The notes below the pieces were generated by a model. That model saw nothing but the letters and a program-made list of their open reading frames with translations. It was not told the DNA's origin and ran no database searches. A program made the translations under genes and the position numbers. Shown piece by piece: positions 40,795-48,850 of a stretch of DNA of 64,000 nucleotides. Each line of letters starts with the position of its first letter. Position 1 is the first letter of the stretch. The DNA is from Pseudonocardia kunmingensis (GTDB taxonomy: Bacteria > Actinomycetota > Actinomycetes > Mycobacteriales > Pseudonocardiaceae), in NCBI RefSeq assembly GCF_006716445.1, contig NZ_VFPA01000004.1, positions 310,001-374,000 on the forward strand, given 5' to 3'.

Positions 40795-40992
40795 GCTGAT
40801 GGTTCGCCGCCGCCCGCACGGGTGGCGGCGGGGCGAGAGGGAACCCGGTGCGAATCCGGGACTGCCCCGCAGCGGTGAGTGGGAACGACCGCCGTCACCA
40901 CGCACTGGGTCACCCGACCCGGGAAGCGACGGCCAGTAGGAGCACCGGTCCGTGCCGGTGCGCGCCCGCGAGTCCGAAGACCTGCCATCGGC
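40795..40992 (+). ncRNA. Cobalamin riboswitch
   Basis: The leader of nrdA carries the conserved blocks of the AdoCbl riboswitch in order: GGGAACCCGGTGCGAATCCG (40841-40860) followed by GGACTGCCCCGCAGCGGT, the GACGGCCAGTA segment near 40928-40938 (B12-box half) and the 3' block GAGTCCGAAGACCTGCC (40970-40986). Binding of coenzyme B12 should shut off expression of the class I reductase, so that the B12-dependent class II enzyme is used when the vitamin is present; the same switch before nrdAB is established in Streptomyces coelicolor. Confidence 0.93.
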
Positions 40993-41119
40993 GCGCGCAC
41001 CGCCGGTGCGCGCTGTCCGGGGTCCTCGCGGGACGGACCCGGGGCGGGCCGTCGCGCCCGTTCCCGGGCCTGCCCCCGTGACCCCGACACCTGGTCGTCG
41101 AGCTCGCGAGGAGAGAGCT

Positions 41120-43585
41120 GTGACCCCATCACCCACCCTCCCGATCACCCCCGCCGCCACCGAGCCCGCGCTGCACGTCACCGAGCCCGACGGGAGCAGG
41201 CGCCCGCTCGACCGGGGGCGGGTCGAGCAGCTCGTCGCCGAGGCGACCGCGGGGATCCCCGACGTCGCCACCGAGCCGGTCCTGGCCGAGGTCCGGCGCA
41301 CCCTCTACGACGGCATCACCGCCGACGAGCTCGGGCTCGCCACCGTCATGGCCGGGCGCACCCTCGTGGAGTCGGAGCCGAACTACAGCCACGTCACGGC
41401 GCGGCTGCTGCTCGACGTCCTGCGCACGGAGGCGCTGTCCCACCTCGCCGGTGCACGCGAGCAGGCGCGCCAGGACGAGATGGCCGACCGGTACCCGGGC
41501 TACTTCCGGGCCTACCTCGCGCGGGCCGTCGCCCTGGAGCGGGCCGACCCGGCCCTGCTGACCTTCGACCTGGACCGGATCACCGCCGCGTTGCGCCCCG
41601 AACGCGACCTCGACTTCACGTTCCTCGGCCTGCAGACGCTCTACGACCGCTACTTCCTGCACGAGCGCGGTACGCGGTTCGAGCTGCCGCAGGCGTTCTT
41701 CATGCGGGTGGCGATGGGCCTGGCGCTGCGGGAGGACGACCGGGAGGCGCGCGCCGTCGAGTTCTACGAGCTGCTGTCGTCGTTCCGCTTCATGGCCTCG
41801 ACGCCCACGCTGTTCAACGCCGGCACCACCCGCGCGCAGCTGTCGTCGTGCTTCCTCACCACCGTCGACGACGACCTCGACTCGATCTTCTCCGGCTACC
41901 GCGCCAACGCCCTGCTCGCCAAGTACTCCGGCGGCCTGGGCAACGACTGGACCCCCGTCCGCGGACTCGGCGCCCACATCCGGGGCACCAACGGGAGGTC
42001 CCAGGGCGTGGTGCCGTTCCTGAAGATCGCGGGGGACACCGCCGTCGCGGTCAACCAGGGCGGCAAGCGCAAGGGCGCCGCGTGCGCGTACCTGGAGACC
42101 TGGCACGTCGACGTCGAGGAGTTCCTCGACCTGCGCAAGAACACCGGCGACGACCGGCGGCGCACCCACGACATGAACACCGCGAACTGGGTGCCCGACG
42201 AGTTCCTGCGCCGCGTCGAGGCCGACGCGGGGTGGACGCTGTTCTCCCCCGACGAGACGCCCGACCTGCACGACCTCTACGGCACCGCGTTCGCCACCCG
42301 CTACCGCGAGTACGAGGCGGCCGCCGACCGCGGGGAGATCCGGGTGTTCCGCCGGGTGCGGGCCGTCGACCTGTGGCGGCGGATGCTCACGATGCTCTTC
42401 GAGACCGGGCACCCGTGGATCACGTTCAAGGACCCCTGCAACCTGCGCTCCCCGCAGCAGCACGCCGGGGTCGTGCACTCGTCCAACCTGTGCACCGAGA
42501 TCACGCTGAACACCAGGGCGGGCGACGACGGGGAGGTGGCCGTCTGCAACCTCGGGTCGGTGAACCTCGCGGCCCACACCGGTCCGGACGGGCTGGACGC
42601 GGTGAGGCTCGAGCGCACCGTGCGGACCGCGGTGCGGATGCTCGACAACGTGATCGACATCAACTTCTACACGATCCCGGAGGCCCGCCGGTCCAACCTG
42701 CGCCACCGGCCCGTCGGCCTCGGCCTGATGGGGTACCAGGACGCGCTGTTCGTGCAGCGGATCCCGTTCGCGAGCGCCGCCGCCGTCGAGTTCGCCGACC
42801 GCAGCGCGGAGCTGCTGAGCTTCCACGCGATCGCCGCGTCGAGCGATCTCGCGGCCGAGCGCGGGCGCTACCCCAGCTTCGACGGCTCGCTGTGGAGCCG
42901 GGGCGTGCTCCCGATCGACTCGCTCGCCCTGCTCGCCGCGGCCCGCGAGGGCGACGCGCTGGACGTCGACACGACCACCACCCTGGACTGGGACGCGCTG
43001 CGCGAGCGGGTCCGCGCCCAGGGGATGCGCAACTCGAACGTGCTGGCCATCGCCCCGACGGCGACGATCTCCAACATCTGCGGGGTCGGGCCGTCGATCG
43101 AGCCGCAGTTCCGCAACCTGTTCGTGAAGTCGAACATGTCCGGCGAGTTCACCGTGGTGAACCCGCACCTCGTGGGCGACCTCAAGGCCCGTGGGCTGTG
43201 GGACGCCGCGATGGTCGCCGACCTCAAGTTCTTCGACGGCGGACTCGGCGCGATCGACCGCGTTCCCGACGACCTCAAGGCGCTCTACGCCACCGCGTTC
43301 GAGATCGACGCCCGCTGGCTGGTCGAGGCGGCGTCGCGGCGGCAGAAGTGGCTCGACCAGGCCCAGTCGCTGAACCTCTACCTCGCCGCCCCGAGCGGTC
43401 GCGCCCTGGACGAGATCTACCGCCTTGCCTGGCACAAGGGCCTCAAGACCACCTACTACCTGCGCACGCAGGCGGCGACGCAGGTGGAGAAGTCCACGCT
43501 GCGCGGCACCGACGGCCGGCTCAACGCCGTCCCCGCCCCCGCCGCCTGCCGCGTCGACGACCCGGACTGCGAGGCCTGCCAGTGA
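41120..43585 (+). CDS. nrdA: Class I ribonucleoside-diphosphate reductase, large subunit
   Basis: An 821-residue catalytic subunit. GTG 41120 follows GAGGAGAGAG. An ATP-cone occupies about 12-100 (dATP/ATP activity regulation). The catalytic barrel shows SSCFLT (first active-site Cys), SSNLCTEI (radical Cys) and VAVCNLGSVNL (second redox Cys), with NLRSPQQHAG and PTATISNICG. The C-terminal tail ends Cys-Glu-Ala-Cys-Gln, the shuttle pair that regenerates the active site from thioredoxin/glutaredoxin-like donors. It makes dNDPs with NrdB, whose start overlaps its stop (GTGA). Controlled by the upstream NrdR-like boxes and cobalamin riboswitch. Confidence 0.93.
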   Translation: MTPSPTLPITPAATEPALHVTEPDGSRRPLDRGRVEQLVAEATAGIPDVATEPVLAEVRRTLYDGITADELGLATVMAGRTLVESEPNYSHVTARLLLDVLRTEALSHLAGAREQARQDEMADRYPGYFRAYLARAVALERADPALLTFDLDRITAALRPERDLDFTFLGLQTLYDRYFLHERGTRFELPQAFFMRVAMGLALREDDREARAVEFYELLSSFRFMASTPTLFNAGTTRAQLSSCFLTTVDDDLDSIFSGYRANALLAKYSGGLGNDWTPVRGLGAHIRGTNGRSQGVVPFLKIAGDTAVAVNQGGKRKGAACAYLETWHVDVEEFLDLRKNTGDDRRRTHDMNTANWVPDEFLRRVEADAGWTLFSPDETPDLHDLYGTAFATRYREYEAAADRGEIRVFRRVRAVDLWRRMLTMLFETGHPWITFKDPCNLRSPQQHAGVVHSSNLCTEITLNTRAGDDGEVAVCNLGSVNLAAHTGPDGLDAVRLERTVRTAVRMLDNVIDINFYTIPEARRSNLRHRPVGLGLMGYQDALFVQRIPFASAAAVEFADRSAELLSFHAIAASSDLAAERGRYPSFDGSLWSRGVLPIDSLALLAAAREGDALDVDTTTTLDWDALRERVRAQGMRNSNVLAIAPTATISNICGVGPSIEPQFRNLFVKSNMSGEFTVVNPHLVGDLKARGLWDAAMVADLKFFDGGLGAIDRVPDDLKALYATAFEIDARWLVEAASRRQKWLDQAQSLNLYLAAPSGRALDEIYRLAWHKGLKTTYYLRTQAATQVEKSTLRGTDGRLNAVPAPAACRVDDPDCEACQ

Positions 43586-44658
43586 CAACGACGCCGACCA
43601 CGACGCCGACCACCGGCCTGGAACCGATCGACCGCGGCGCCGCCCCCGTCGACGCCGGCGCCAAGCGCATGATCAACGCTCGCGCGGACGTCAACCAGCT
43701 CCTCCCGCTCAAGTACCGGTGGGCGTGGGACAAGTACCTGGCCGCCTGCAGCAACCACTGGATGCCCACCGAGGTGTCCATGCAGGCCGACATCGCGCTG
43801 TGGCGCAGCCCCGACGGCCTCACGCCCGACGAGCGGCTGCTGCTGACCCGCAACCTCGGCTTCTTCGCCACGGCCGAGTCGCTGGTCGCGAACAACGTCG
43901 TGCTGGCCGTCTACCGGCACCTCACCAACCCGGAGTGCCGCCAGTACCTGCTGCGGCAGGCGTTCGAGGAGGCCGTGCACACGCACACGTTCCAGTACGT
44001 GTGCGAGAGCCTCGGCCTCGACGAGGGCGAGCTGTTCAACGCCTACCGCGAGGTCCCCTCGATCACCGACAAGGACGCATGGGCGCTGGAGCACACCCGC
44101 CACCTCGCCGACCCCGGTTTCACCACCGGCACCCCGGCCGCCGACCGCGCGTTCCTGCGTGACCTCGTGGCGTTCTACGTCGTCTTCGAGGGGATGTGGT
44201 TCTACACCGGTTTCGCGCAGATCCTGTCGCTGGGCCGCCGGAACAAGATGGTGGGGATCGCCGAGCAGTACCAGTACATCCTGCGCGACGAGTCGATCCA
44301 CCTGAACTTCGGCATCGACTGCATCAACCAGATCAGGCTCGAGGACCCGGACCTGTGGACGGACGGGTTCGCCGCCGAGGTCCGGGGGATGCTCGGCGAG
44401 GCCTGCGAGCTGGAGGTCGCCTACGCCCGAGACACGCTGCCCCGCGGCGTCCTCGGCCTGACCGCGGACGCCTGCGCGCAGTACATGCGGTTCACCACCG
44501 ACCGGCGGGCCCGCCAGATCGGGCTGGCGCCGCTTCACGGCGAGCGCGAGAACCCGTTCCCCTGGATGAGCGAGGCGATGGACCTGGGGAAGGAGAAGAA
44601 CTTCTTCGAGACCCGCGTCGTCGACTACCGGACGGGCGGCGGGCTCGACTGGGACTGA
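43582..44658 (+). CDS. nrdB: Class I ribonucleotide reductase small subunit with class Ic active site
   Basis: A 358-residue ferritin-like R2 protein. The metal ligands are Glu99 (FFATAES), Glu130 and His133 (EEAVHTHTF), Glu203 (VFEGMWFYTG), Glu237 and His240 (RDESIHLNF). At the position of the stable radical tyrosine (ligand Glu plus 7) there is Phe137, and the first ligand is Glu instead of the Asp of class Ia. Both features are those of the Chlamydia-type class Ic R2, which stores its oxidising equivalent in a Mn/Fe centre. It generates the radical transferred to NrdA. GTG 43582 overlaps the nrdA stop; the convergent VanZ-like gene overlaps its last 34 nt. Confidence 0.92.
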   Translation: MTTTPTTTPTTGLEPIDRGAAPVDAGAKRMINARADVNQLLPLKYRWAWDKYLAACSNHWMPTEVSMQADIALWRSPDGLTPDERLLLTRNLGFFATAESLVANNVVLAVYRHLTNPECRQYLLRQAFEEAVHTHTFQYVCESLGLDEGELFNAYREVPSITDKDAWALEHTRHLADPGFTTGTPAADRAFLRDLVAFYVVFEGMWFYTGFAQILSLGRRNKMVGIAEQYQYILRDESIHLNFGIDCINQIRLEDPDLWTDGFAAEVRGMLGEACELEVAYARDTLPRGVLGLTADACAQYMRFTTDRRARQIGLAPLHGERENPFPWMSEAMDLGKEKNFFETRVVDYRTGGGLDWD

Positions 44659-45770
44659 GCCGCCGCTTCGTCCACGCGGACGTCGACCACCGTGGTCCGG
44701 GTGACCACGCCGCCGAGGCCACGGTGGTCCCGCGTGGTGAACAGCGCGACGAGGCTCGCCGCGCCCCACAGCGCGGCGAGCCCGGCGAGCGCACCACCGG
44801 CCAGCTGGCAGAGCACGAACCCGCCGGTCCCCGCCAGGGTCCGGGCCAGCCGCCGGCCCCGGCCCGGCGGGTGCCCGTCGCCCAGCGCCGGGCGCAGCAG
44901 CACCGCCCGCTGACCGGCGGTGCCCCCGGCGCCCACGAGCGGGGGCAGCACCAGCAGCACGACGGCCGGCAGCCAGAACGTGAGGCCCTGCTGCAGCGCG
45001 ACGACCCACTCGGGACGGGCGCTGCCGTTCACGGCGACGCCGGCGCCGAACACCAGCACCGCGTTCAGCGGTACGCCGACCAGCGCGCCGAGGAGCTGGA
45101 CCGCGACGAGGTCGCACACGACGCCGAGCAACCGCCGCGCTCCCGTCACGGGCCGCGGCTGCCCGGCGTGCGGTGCCCGCGCGCGCTGCCCGGGTACGAC
45201 GGCGAGCAGCGGGGCCGCGATCGCCCCGACCAGCGCGCCGAGCCCGTTGGCGATGAGGTCGTCGACGTCGGCGATCCGGTAGGCGCAGGGGTAGAGGAAC
45301 CAGTTGCCGGTGTACTGCGTCAGCTCGACGAGAACCGACACGGCCACGCCCACCAGCGCCGCGACGACGACGGAGCGCCGGCCGAGGTAGCGCACGAACG
45401 CGCCGAGCGGCACGAACAGCGCCACGTTGAACACGACCTGCTGCACCGCGGGGTTCGCCAGGACCGCCCGCGGGCCGGCACCGACCTGCTCGGCGCGGAT
45501 GTCGGCGAGGAAGCGCAACGGATCGAGCTGCGGGACGGCCAGCGCCAGGTGCCGGGCGCAGAAGGCGGCGTCGACCTGGGGCAACGGCAGGAGCACGTAC
45601 GCCACGAGCGCGAGCCCGTAGACGAGGGCCGCGAACGCGATCAGGGCCCGGCCCGGACCGAGCTCGCCACGGCGGCGGTAGACCACGGCCACGTAGGGGA
45701 CGAGCAGCACGCCCGCGAGCGCGACGCCCAGGAAGACGGCGATCACCGCAGGCACGATCCGGTCACCCAC
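44625..45770 (-). CDS. VanZ-family membrane protein with an RDD-like C-terminal part
   Basis: A 381-residue integral membrane protein. The N-terminal half has the VanZ pattern Asn-Val-Ala-Leu-Phe-Val-Pro-Leu-Gly-Ala, then Val-Glu-Leu-Thr-Gln-Tyr, then Asp-Val-Asp-Asp-Leu-Ile-Ala-Asn-Gly-Leu-Gly-Ala. The C-terminal half has further helices with an Arg-rich RDD-type entry (Ala-Arg-Arg-Leu-Leu-Gly-Val-Val-Cys-Asp). VanZ proteins can give low-level glycopeptide resistance; most chromosomal copies have unknown roles. Its 3' end is antisense to the end of nrdB. Confidence 0.75.
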   Translation of the reverse strand: MGDRIVPAVIAVFLGVALAGVLLVPYVAVVYRRRGELGPGRALIAFAALVYGLALVAYVLLPLPQVDAAFCARHLALAVPQLDPLRFLADIRAEQVGAGPRAVLANPAVQQVVFNVALFVPLGAFVRYLGRRSVVVAALVGVAVSVLVELTQYTGNWFLYPCAYRIADVDDLIANGLGALVGAIAAPLLAVVPGQRARAPHAGQPRPVTGARRLLGVVCDLVAVQLLGALVGVPLNAVLVFGAGVAVNGSARPEWVVALQQGLTFWLPAVVLLVLPPLVGAGGTAGQRAVLLRPALGDGHPPGRGRRLARTLAGTGGFVLCQLAGGALAGLAALWGAASLVALFTTRDHRGLGGVVTRTTVVDVRVDEAAAQSQSSPPPVR

Positions 45771-45915
45771 GCCCGGCGCTCCCCCTCATGACGACCCGCG
45801 GCCGCAGGCTACGCCCGCCGGACCGGACGGGGCGCCCTCCTCGCGGCGGCACCGGGCCGGTCCATCCGACCGGGGGACGGGCGCCCGAGATCGCGCGGGA
45901 GGTCAGCACCGCGGA

Positions 45916-47454
45916 TCACGGCGCGGTGCGGCTCGCCGGATCCGCTCCGAGCTCTCCCAGGTAGGCCGCGATCGACAGGCCCGGCCGGGTCAACAACGCC
46001 ACCGCCGCCCTCCGGAGCGCGAGCGGCAGGCCCCCGGTGTGCTCGACGAGCCGTGCGACGCCGTCCGGCTCGGCGCGCACCCGGTCGCCCACGATGTCGC
46101 GGAGCACGCCGTGCGCCTCCTCGGGGGCGAGCATCCCCAGCGCGACCCGGTGCGCGCCCGGCGAGACGAGCAGGTCGGCGGGCTCGCACCGGGACGTCGC
46201 CAGCACCGCGCAGGTCGGCGCGCCGGGCAGGAGAGCCCGCACGACCGCGGCGTCGGCCGCGCCGTCCAGGACGACGAGCAGGCGGCGCCCCGCCGTCATC
46301 GACCGGAAGAGGGCCGCGGCGTCGACCCGCCCGGCGGGTACCGCCCCGGCGGGCGCGCCGAGGGCGCGCAGGAAGGACGCGAGGACGGCCTCGACGTCCG
46401 GCGCGCCGGGGCCGTCGAGGGACGCGAACAGCTGGCCGTCCGGGAACCGCTCGGCGACCCGATGGGCGGCCTGCACGGCGACGGTCGTCTTGCCCGTGCC
46501 CGCGGGACCGGTGAGCACGACCAGCCGCGGCGCACCGGCCTCCGGCGGCGCCGCGAGGACGTCGACGACCTCCGCGATCTCGGCCGTCCGCCCGACCACG
46601 CCGTTGGTCGCCATCGGCAGCTGGCGCGGGGCCGGCGCCGGCGCCCACCCCGGTGCGGCCGGCGCGGCCGGCTGGTCCACGCCGGTGAGGATCTGCTGGT
46701 GGGCCGCACGCAGCTCGGGTCCCGGATCGACACCGAGGTCCTCGGCCAGCATCCGCGTGACGATCCGGTAGGTCTCCAGCGCCTCGCCCTGGCGGTGCGC
46801 CCCGTACAACGCGCGCATCCGCTGCACCCAGAACCGCTCGCGCAACGGGTGGTCACGGGTGAGGCCCATCAGCTCCGCGCACAGCTGCGCGTGCCGGCCG
46901 AGCCGCAGGTCGAGATCCACCCGCAGCTCGACGACCTGCAGGTACCGTTCCACCAGCCGCGGCGTCTCGTCGCGGTGCAGCGCCTCGGACACCACGTTCG
47001 ACATCGGCGGCACCGCCCGCCACAGGCCCAGCGCCTCGGCCAGCTGCGCGGAGGCGGCCTCCAGGTCCCCCGCGTCGGCGGCGCGCGTCCCCCGCTCGAC
47101 CGCCTCGCCGAAGCGGTCCACGTCGAGCGTGCCGTGGCGCAGCTCGAGGCGGTAGCCCTCGGGCTCGGTGCGGATCACGCATCCGGTGCAGGCGAGGGCG
47201 CGGCGCAGGCGCATCACGTACTTCTGCACGGCGCCGCGCGGGTCGGCGGGCGCCTCCTGGTCCCACAGCTTCTCGCCGAGCTCGCGGACCGGCACCACCC
47301 GGTCCGCCCGCAGCAGCAGCATCGCCAGCAGCACCCGCTGCTTGCGCGGGGGCACCGGGATCGCGCGGCCGCGCGACACGATCTCCAGCGGGCCCAGGAG
47401 GCGGAACTCGACCGCACTCGTGCCGGGCCCCGAGCCGTCGACGGTCGTCGTCAT
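45916..47454 (-). CDS. SARP/AfsR-type regulator: winged helix, BTAD, NB-ARC
   Basis: A 512-residue regulator; ATG 47454. Residues about 15-100 are an OmpR-like winged helix (FRLLGPLEIVSRGRAIPVPP, RVLLAMLLL). Residues about 105-255 are the bacterial transcriptional activator domain ending GEALETYRIVTRMLAEDLGVDPGPELR. Residues about 285-512 are an NB-ARC ATPase with Walker A GPAGTGKTT and a LLVVLDGA Walker B. AfsR-like proteins have further TPR repeats, absent here, so this is the shorter form. It is next to an XRE-cupin gene; no obvious biosynthetic cluster adjoins it, so its targets are unknown. Confidence 0.85.
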   Translation of the reverse strand: MTTTVDGSGPGTSAVEFRLLGPLEIVSRGRAIPVPPRKQRVLLAMLLLRADRVVPVRELGEKLWDQEAPADPRGAVQKYVMRLRRALACTGCVIRTEPEGYRLELRHGTLDVDRFGEAVERGTRAADAGDLEAASAQLAEALGLWRAVPPMSNVVSEALHRDETPRLVERYLQVVELRVDLDLRLGRHAQLCAELMGLTRDHPLRERFWVQRMRALYGAHRQGEALETYRIVTRMLAEDLGVDPGPELRAAHQQILTGVDQPAAPAAPGWAPAPAPRQLPMATNGVVGRTAEIAEVVDVLAAPPEAGAPRLVVLTGPAGTGKTTVAVQAAHRVAERFPDGQLFASLDGPGAPDVEAVLASFLRALGAPAGAVPAGRVDAAALFRSMTAGRRLLVVLDGAADAAVVRALLPGAPTCAVLATSRCEPADLLVSPGAHRVALGMLAPEEAHGVLRDIVGDRVRAEPDGVARLVEHTGGLPLALRRAAVALLTRPGLSIAAYLGELGADPASRTAP

Positions 47455-47669
47455 CCGCGCCCGCTCTCCCTCGTCGCCGTTGCTGAGGGGAATGTAGGAG
47501 CTTTCCCCCTGCCCCGGGCACCGCGCAGGAGGACTTTGCGGATCTTTAAGGGTGCCGCAGGAGCCCGACCGGAATGCGCGCCCCGTCCGTCCGAGCAGCC
47601 CGGCGCGCTCGCCGAGGAGCGGGTCACCGTCACCGGCGAGGCGGGCCCGCGTGTTCGCCGCGGGGGAAC

Positions 47670-48227
47670 TCATCGGCGGGTGAGCGCCACCAGGTAGCGG
47701 CAGGACCGATCGGTGGGGTTGGCGAACACGCGCGGCCCGGGCGCCCCGAGCTGGAGGCAGTCACCGGGGTCCAGCTCGTGCACCGTGTCACCCTCGTGCA
47801 GGCGCAGGTGCCCGTCGAGCACCCAGATCTGCTGGTGGACCAGTGCCTGGGAGTCGCCCGCGAACGCGACCCGGGCCCGGGCGGGCAGCTCGACCTCCAC
47901 CAGCTCGAGTGGCCGGCCGCTGGCCGGTGAGACCGTGCGGCGGCGGTATCCGCTGGCCGGGTCGGTCCAGGTGGGCTGGTCGGCAGCGCGGACGAGCCGT
48001 CCGCCGCCGTCCTCGGCGCGGGCCACCAGCTCGGACAGCGTCATGCCGAGGGCGCCGGCCAGCCGGGCGAGCAGGACGGCGGTCGGCTGCGCGTCACCGC
48101 GCTCGATCTTGCCGATCATCGCGCGGGAGACGCCCGCCCGTTCCGCCAGCGCGCTCACCGAGAGGCCGTGCGCCTCCCGGGCCACCTGGAGCGTGGCGGC
48201 GAGGGACGAGCCGAGGGTGTCGGACAC
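47670..48227 (-). CDS. XRE-family regulator with C-terminal cupin
   Basis: A 185-residue protein: helix-turn-helix (about 8-65, with LAERAGVSRAMIGKIERGDAQP) followed by a cupin barrel (about 75-183, ELPARARVAF, HQQIWVLDGHLRLHEGDTVHEL, GDCLQLGAPGPR). Such regulators sense small ligands through the cupin. GTG 48227 was chosen to leave the 40-nt divergent promoter with the acetyltransferase; the longer ATG frame would run through that promoter. Divergence suggests it controls the acetyltransferase gene. Confidence 0.85.
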   Translation of the reverse strand: MSDTLGSSLAATLQVAREAHGLSVSALAERAGVSRAMIGKIERGDAQPTAVLLARLAGALGMTLSELVARAEDGGGRLVRAADQPTWTDPASGYRRRTVSPASGRPLELVEVELPARARVAFAGDSQALVHQQIWVLDGHLRLHEGDTVHELDPGDCLQLGAPGPRVFANPTDRSCRYLVALTRR

Positions 48228-48267
48228 GGTGCCACTATAGGCGACACTTCTGGTTATCATCGTTGCC

Positions 48268-48801
48268 ATGAAGGTCCGCGCCGCCACCGTCGAGGACGCC
48301 GCCGCGTGCGCGGCGATCTACGCCCCGTACGTCACCGACACCGCGATCACGTTCGAGGCCGACCCGCCCACGGCGGCGGAGATGGCCGAGCGGATCGCCG
48401 CGGCCGCGCGCACCCATGCGTGGCTCGCCCTCGAGGACCCCGACGACGGCGGCCGGGTCGTCGGCTACGCCTACGCCGGTCCGTTCAAGACGCGGCCCGC
48501 CTACCGCTGGGCCTGCGAGACCAGCATCTACCTGGAGCTCGGCCGCCGCCGCACCGGCGGTGGGCGAGCGCTGTACGAGGCGCTGTTCGGGCTGCTCGCC
48601 GAGCGGGGCTACCGCACCGCCGTCGCCGGCATGACGCTGCCGAACGACGCGAGCGCCGGCTTGCACCGGGCGCTGGGGTTCGAGCTGGTCGGCACCTACG
48701 AGCGCATCGGGTGGAAGCACGGGCGGTGGCACGACGTCGCCTGGCTGCAGCGGACCCTCGCGGAGGACCCGGACCCGGACCCGCCCGTCGAGCCGCGCTG
48801 A
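48268..48801 (+). CDS. GNAT acetyltransferase, phosphinothricin/methionine-sulfone type
   Basis: A 177-residue N-acetyltransferase resembling PAT/YncA enzymes: IYAPYVTDTAITFEADPP near the N-terminus, VVGYAYAGPFKTRPAYRWACETSIYL, and the acetyl-CoA loop GRRRTGGGRALYEAL. These enzymes acetylate phosphinothricin, methionine sulfone or sulfoximine. The ATG lies 40 nt from the divergent XRE-cupin regulator. C-terminal 15 residues are Asp/Pro-rich. Confidence 0.85.
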   Translation: MKVRAATVEDAAACAAIYAPYVTDTAITFEADPPTAAEMAERIAAAARTHAWLALEDPDDGGRVVGYAYAGPFKTRPAYRWACETSIYLELGRRRTGGGRALYEALFGLLAERGYRTAVAGMTLPNDASAGLHRALGFELVGTYERIGWKHGRWHDVAWLQRTLAEDPDPDPPVEPR

Positions 48802-48850
48802 GCGCTCGCGTCCGCTGCGACCGAGGCCGGCCGGGCGCAGACTGGGCGGC

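Noticed and set aside
41129..43588. An 819-codon minus-strand frame opposite nrdA
   Set aside because: Shadow of nrdA; it has no recognisable motif and no start signal.
48253..48260. GTTATCAT between the XRE-cupin and acetyltransferase genes as a fifth Zur box
   Set aside because: Only one half-site fits; the opposite arm does not match, and neither gene is zinc-related.
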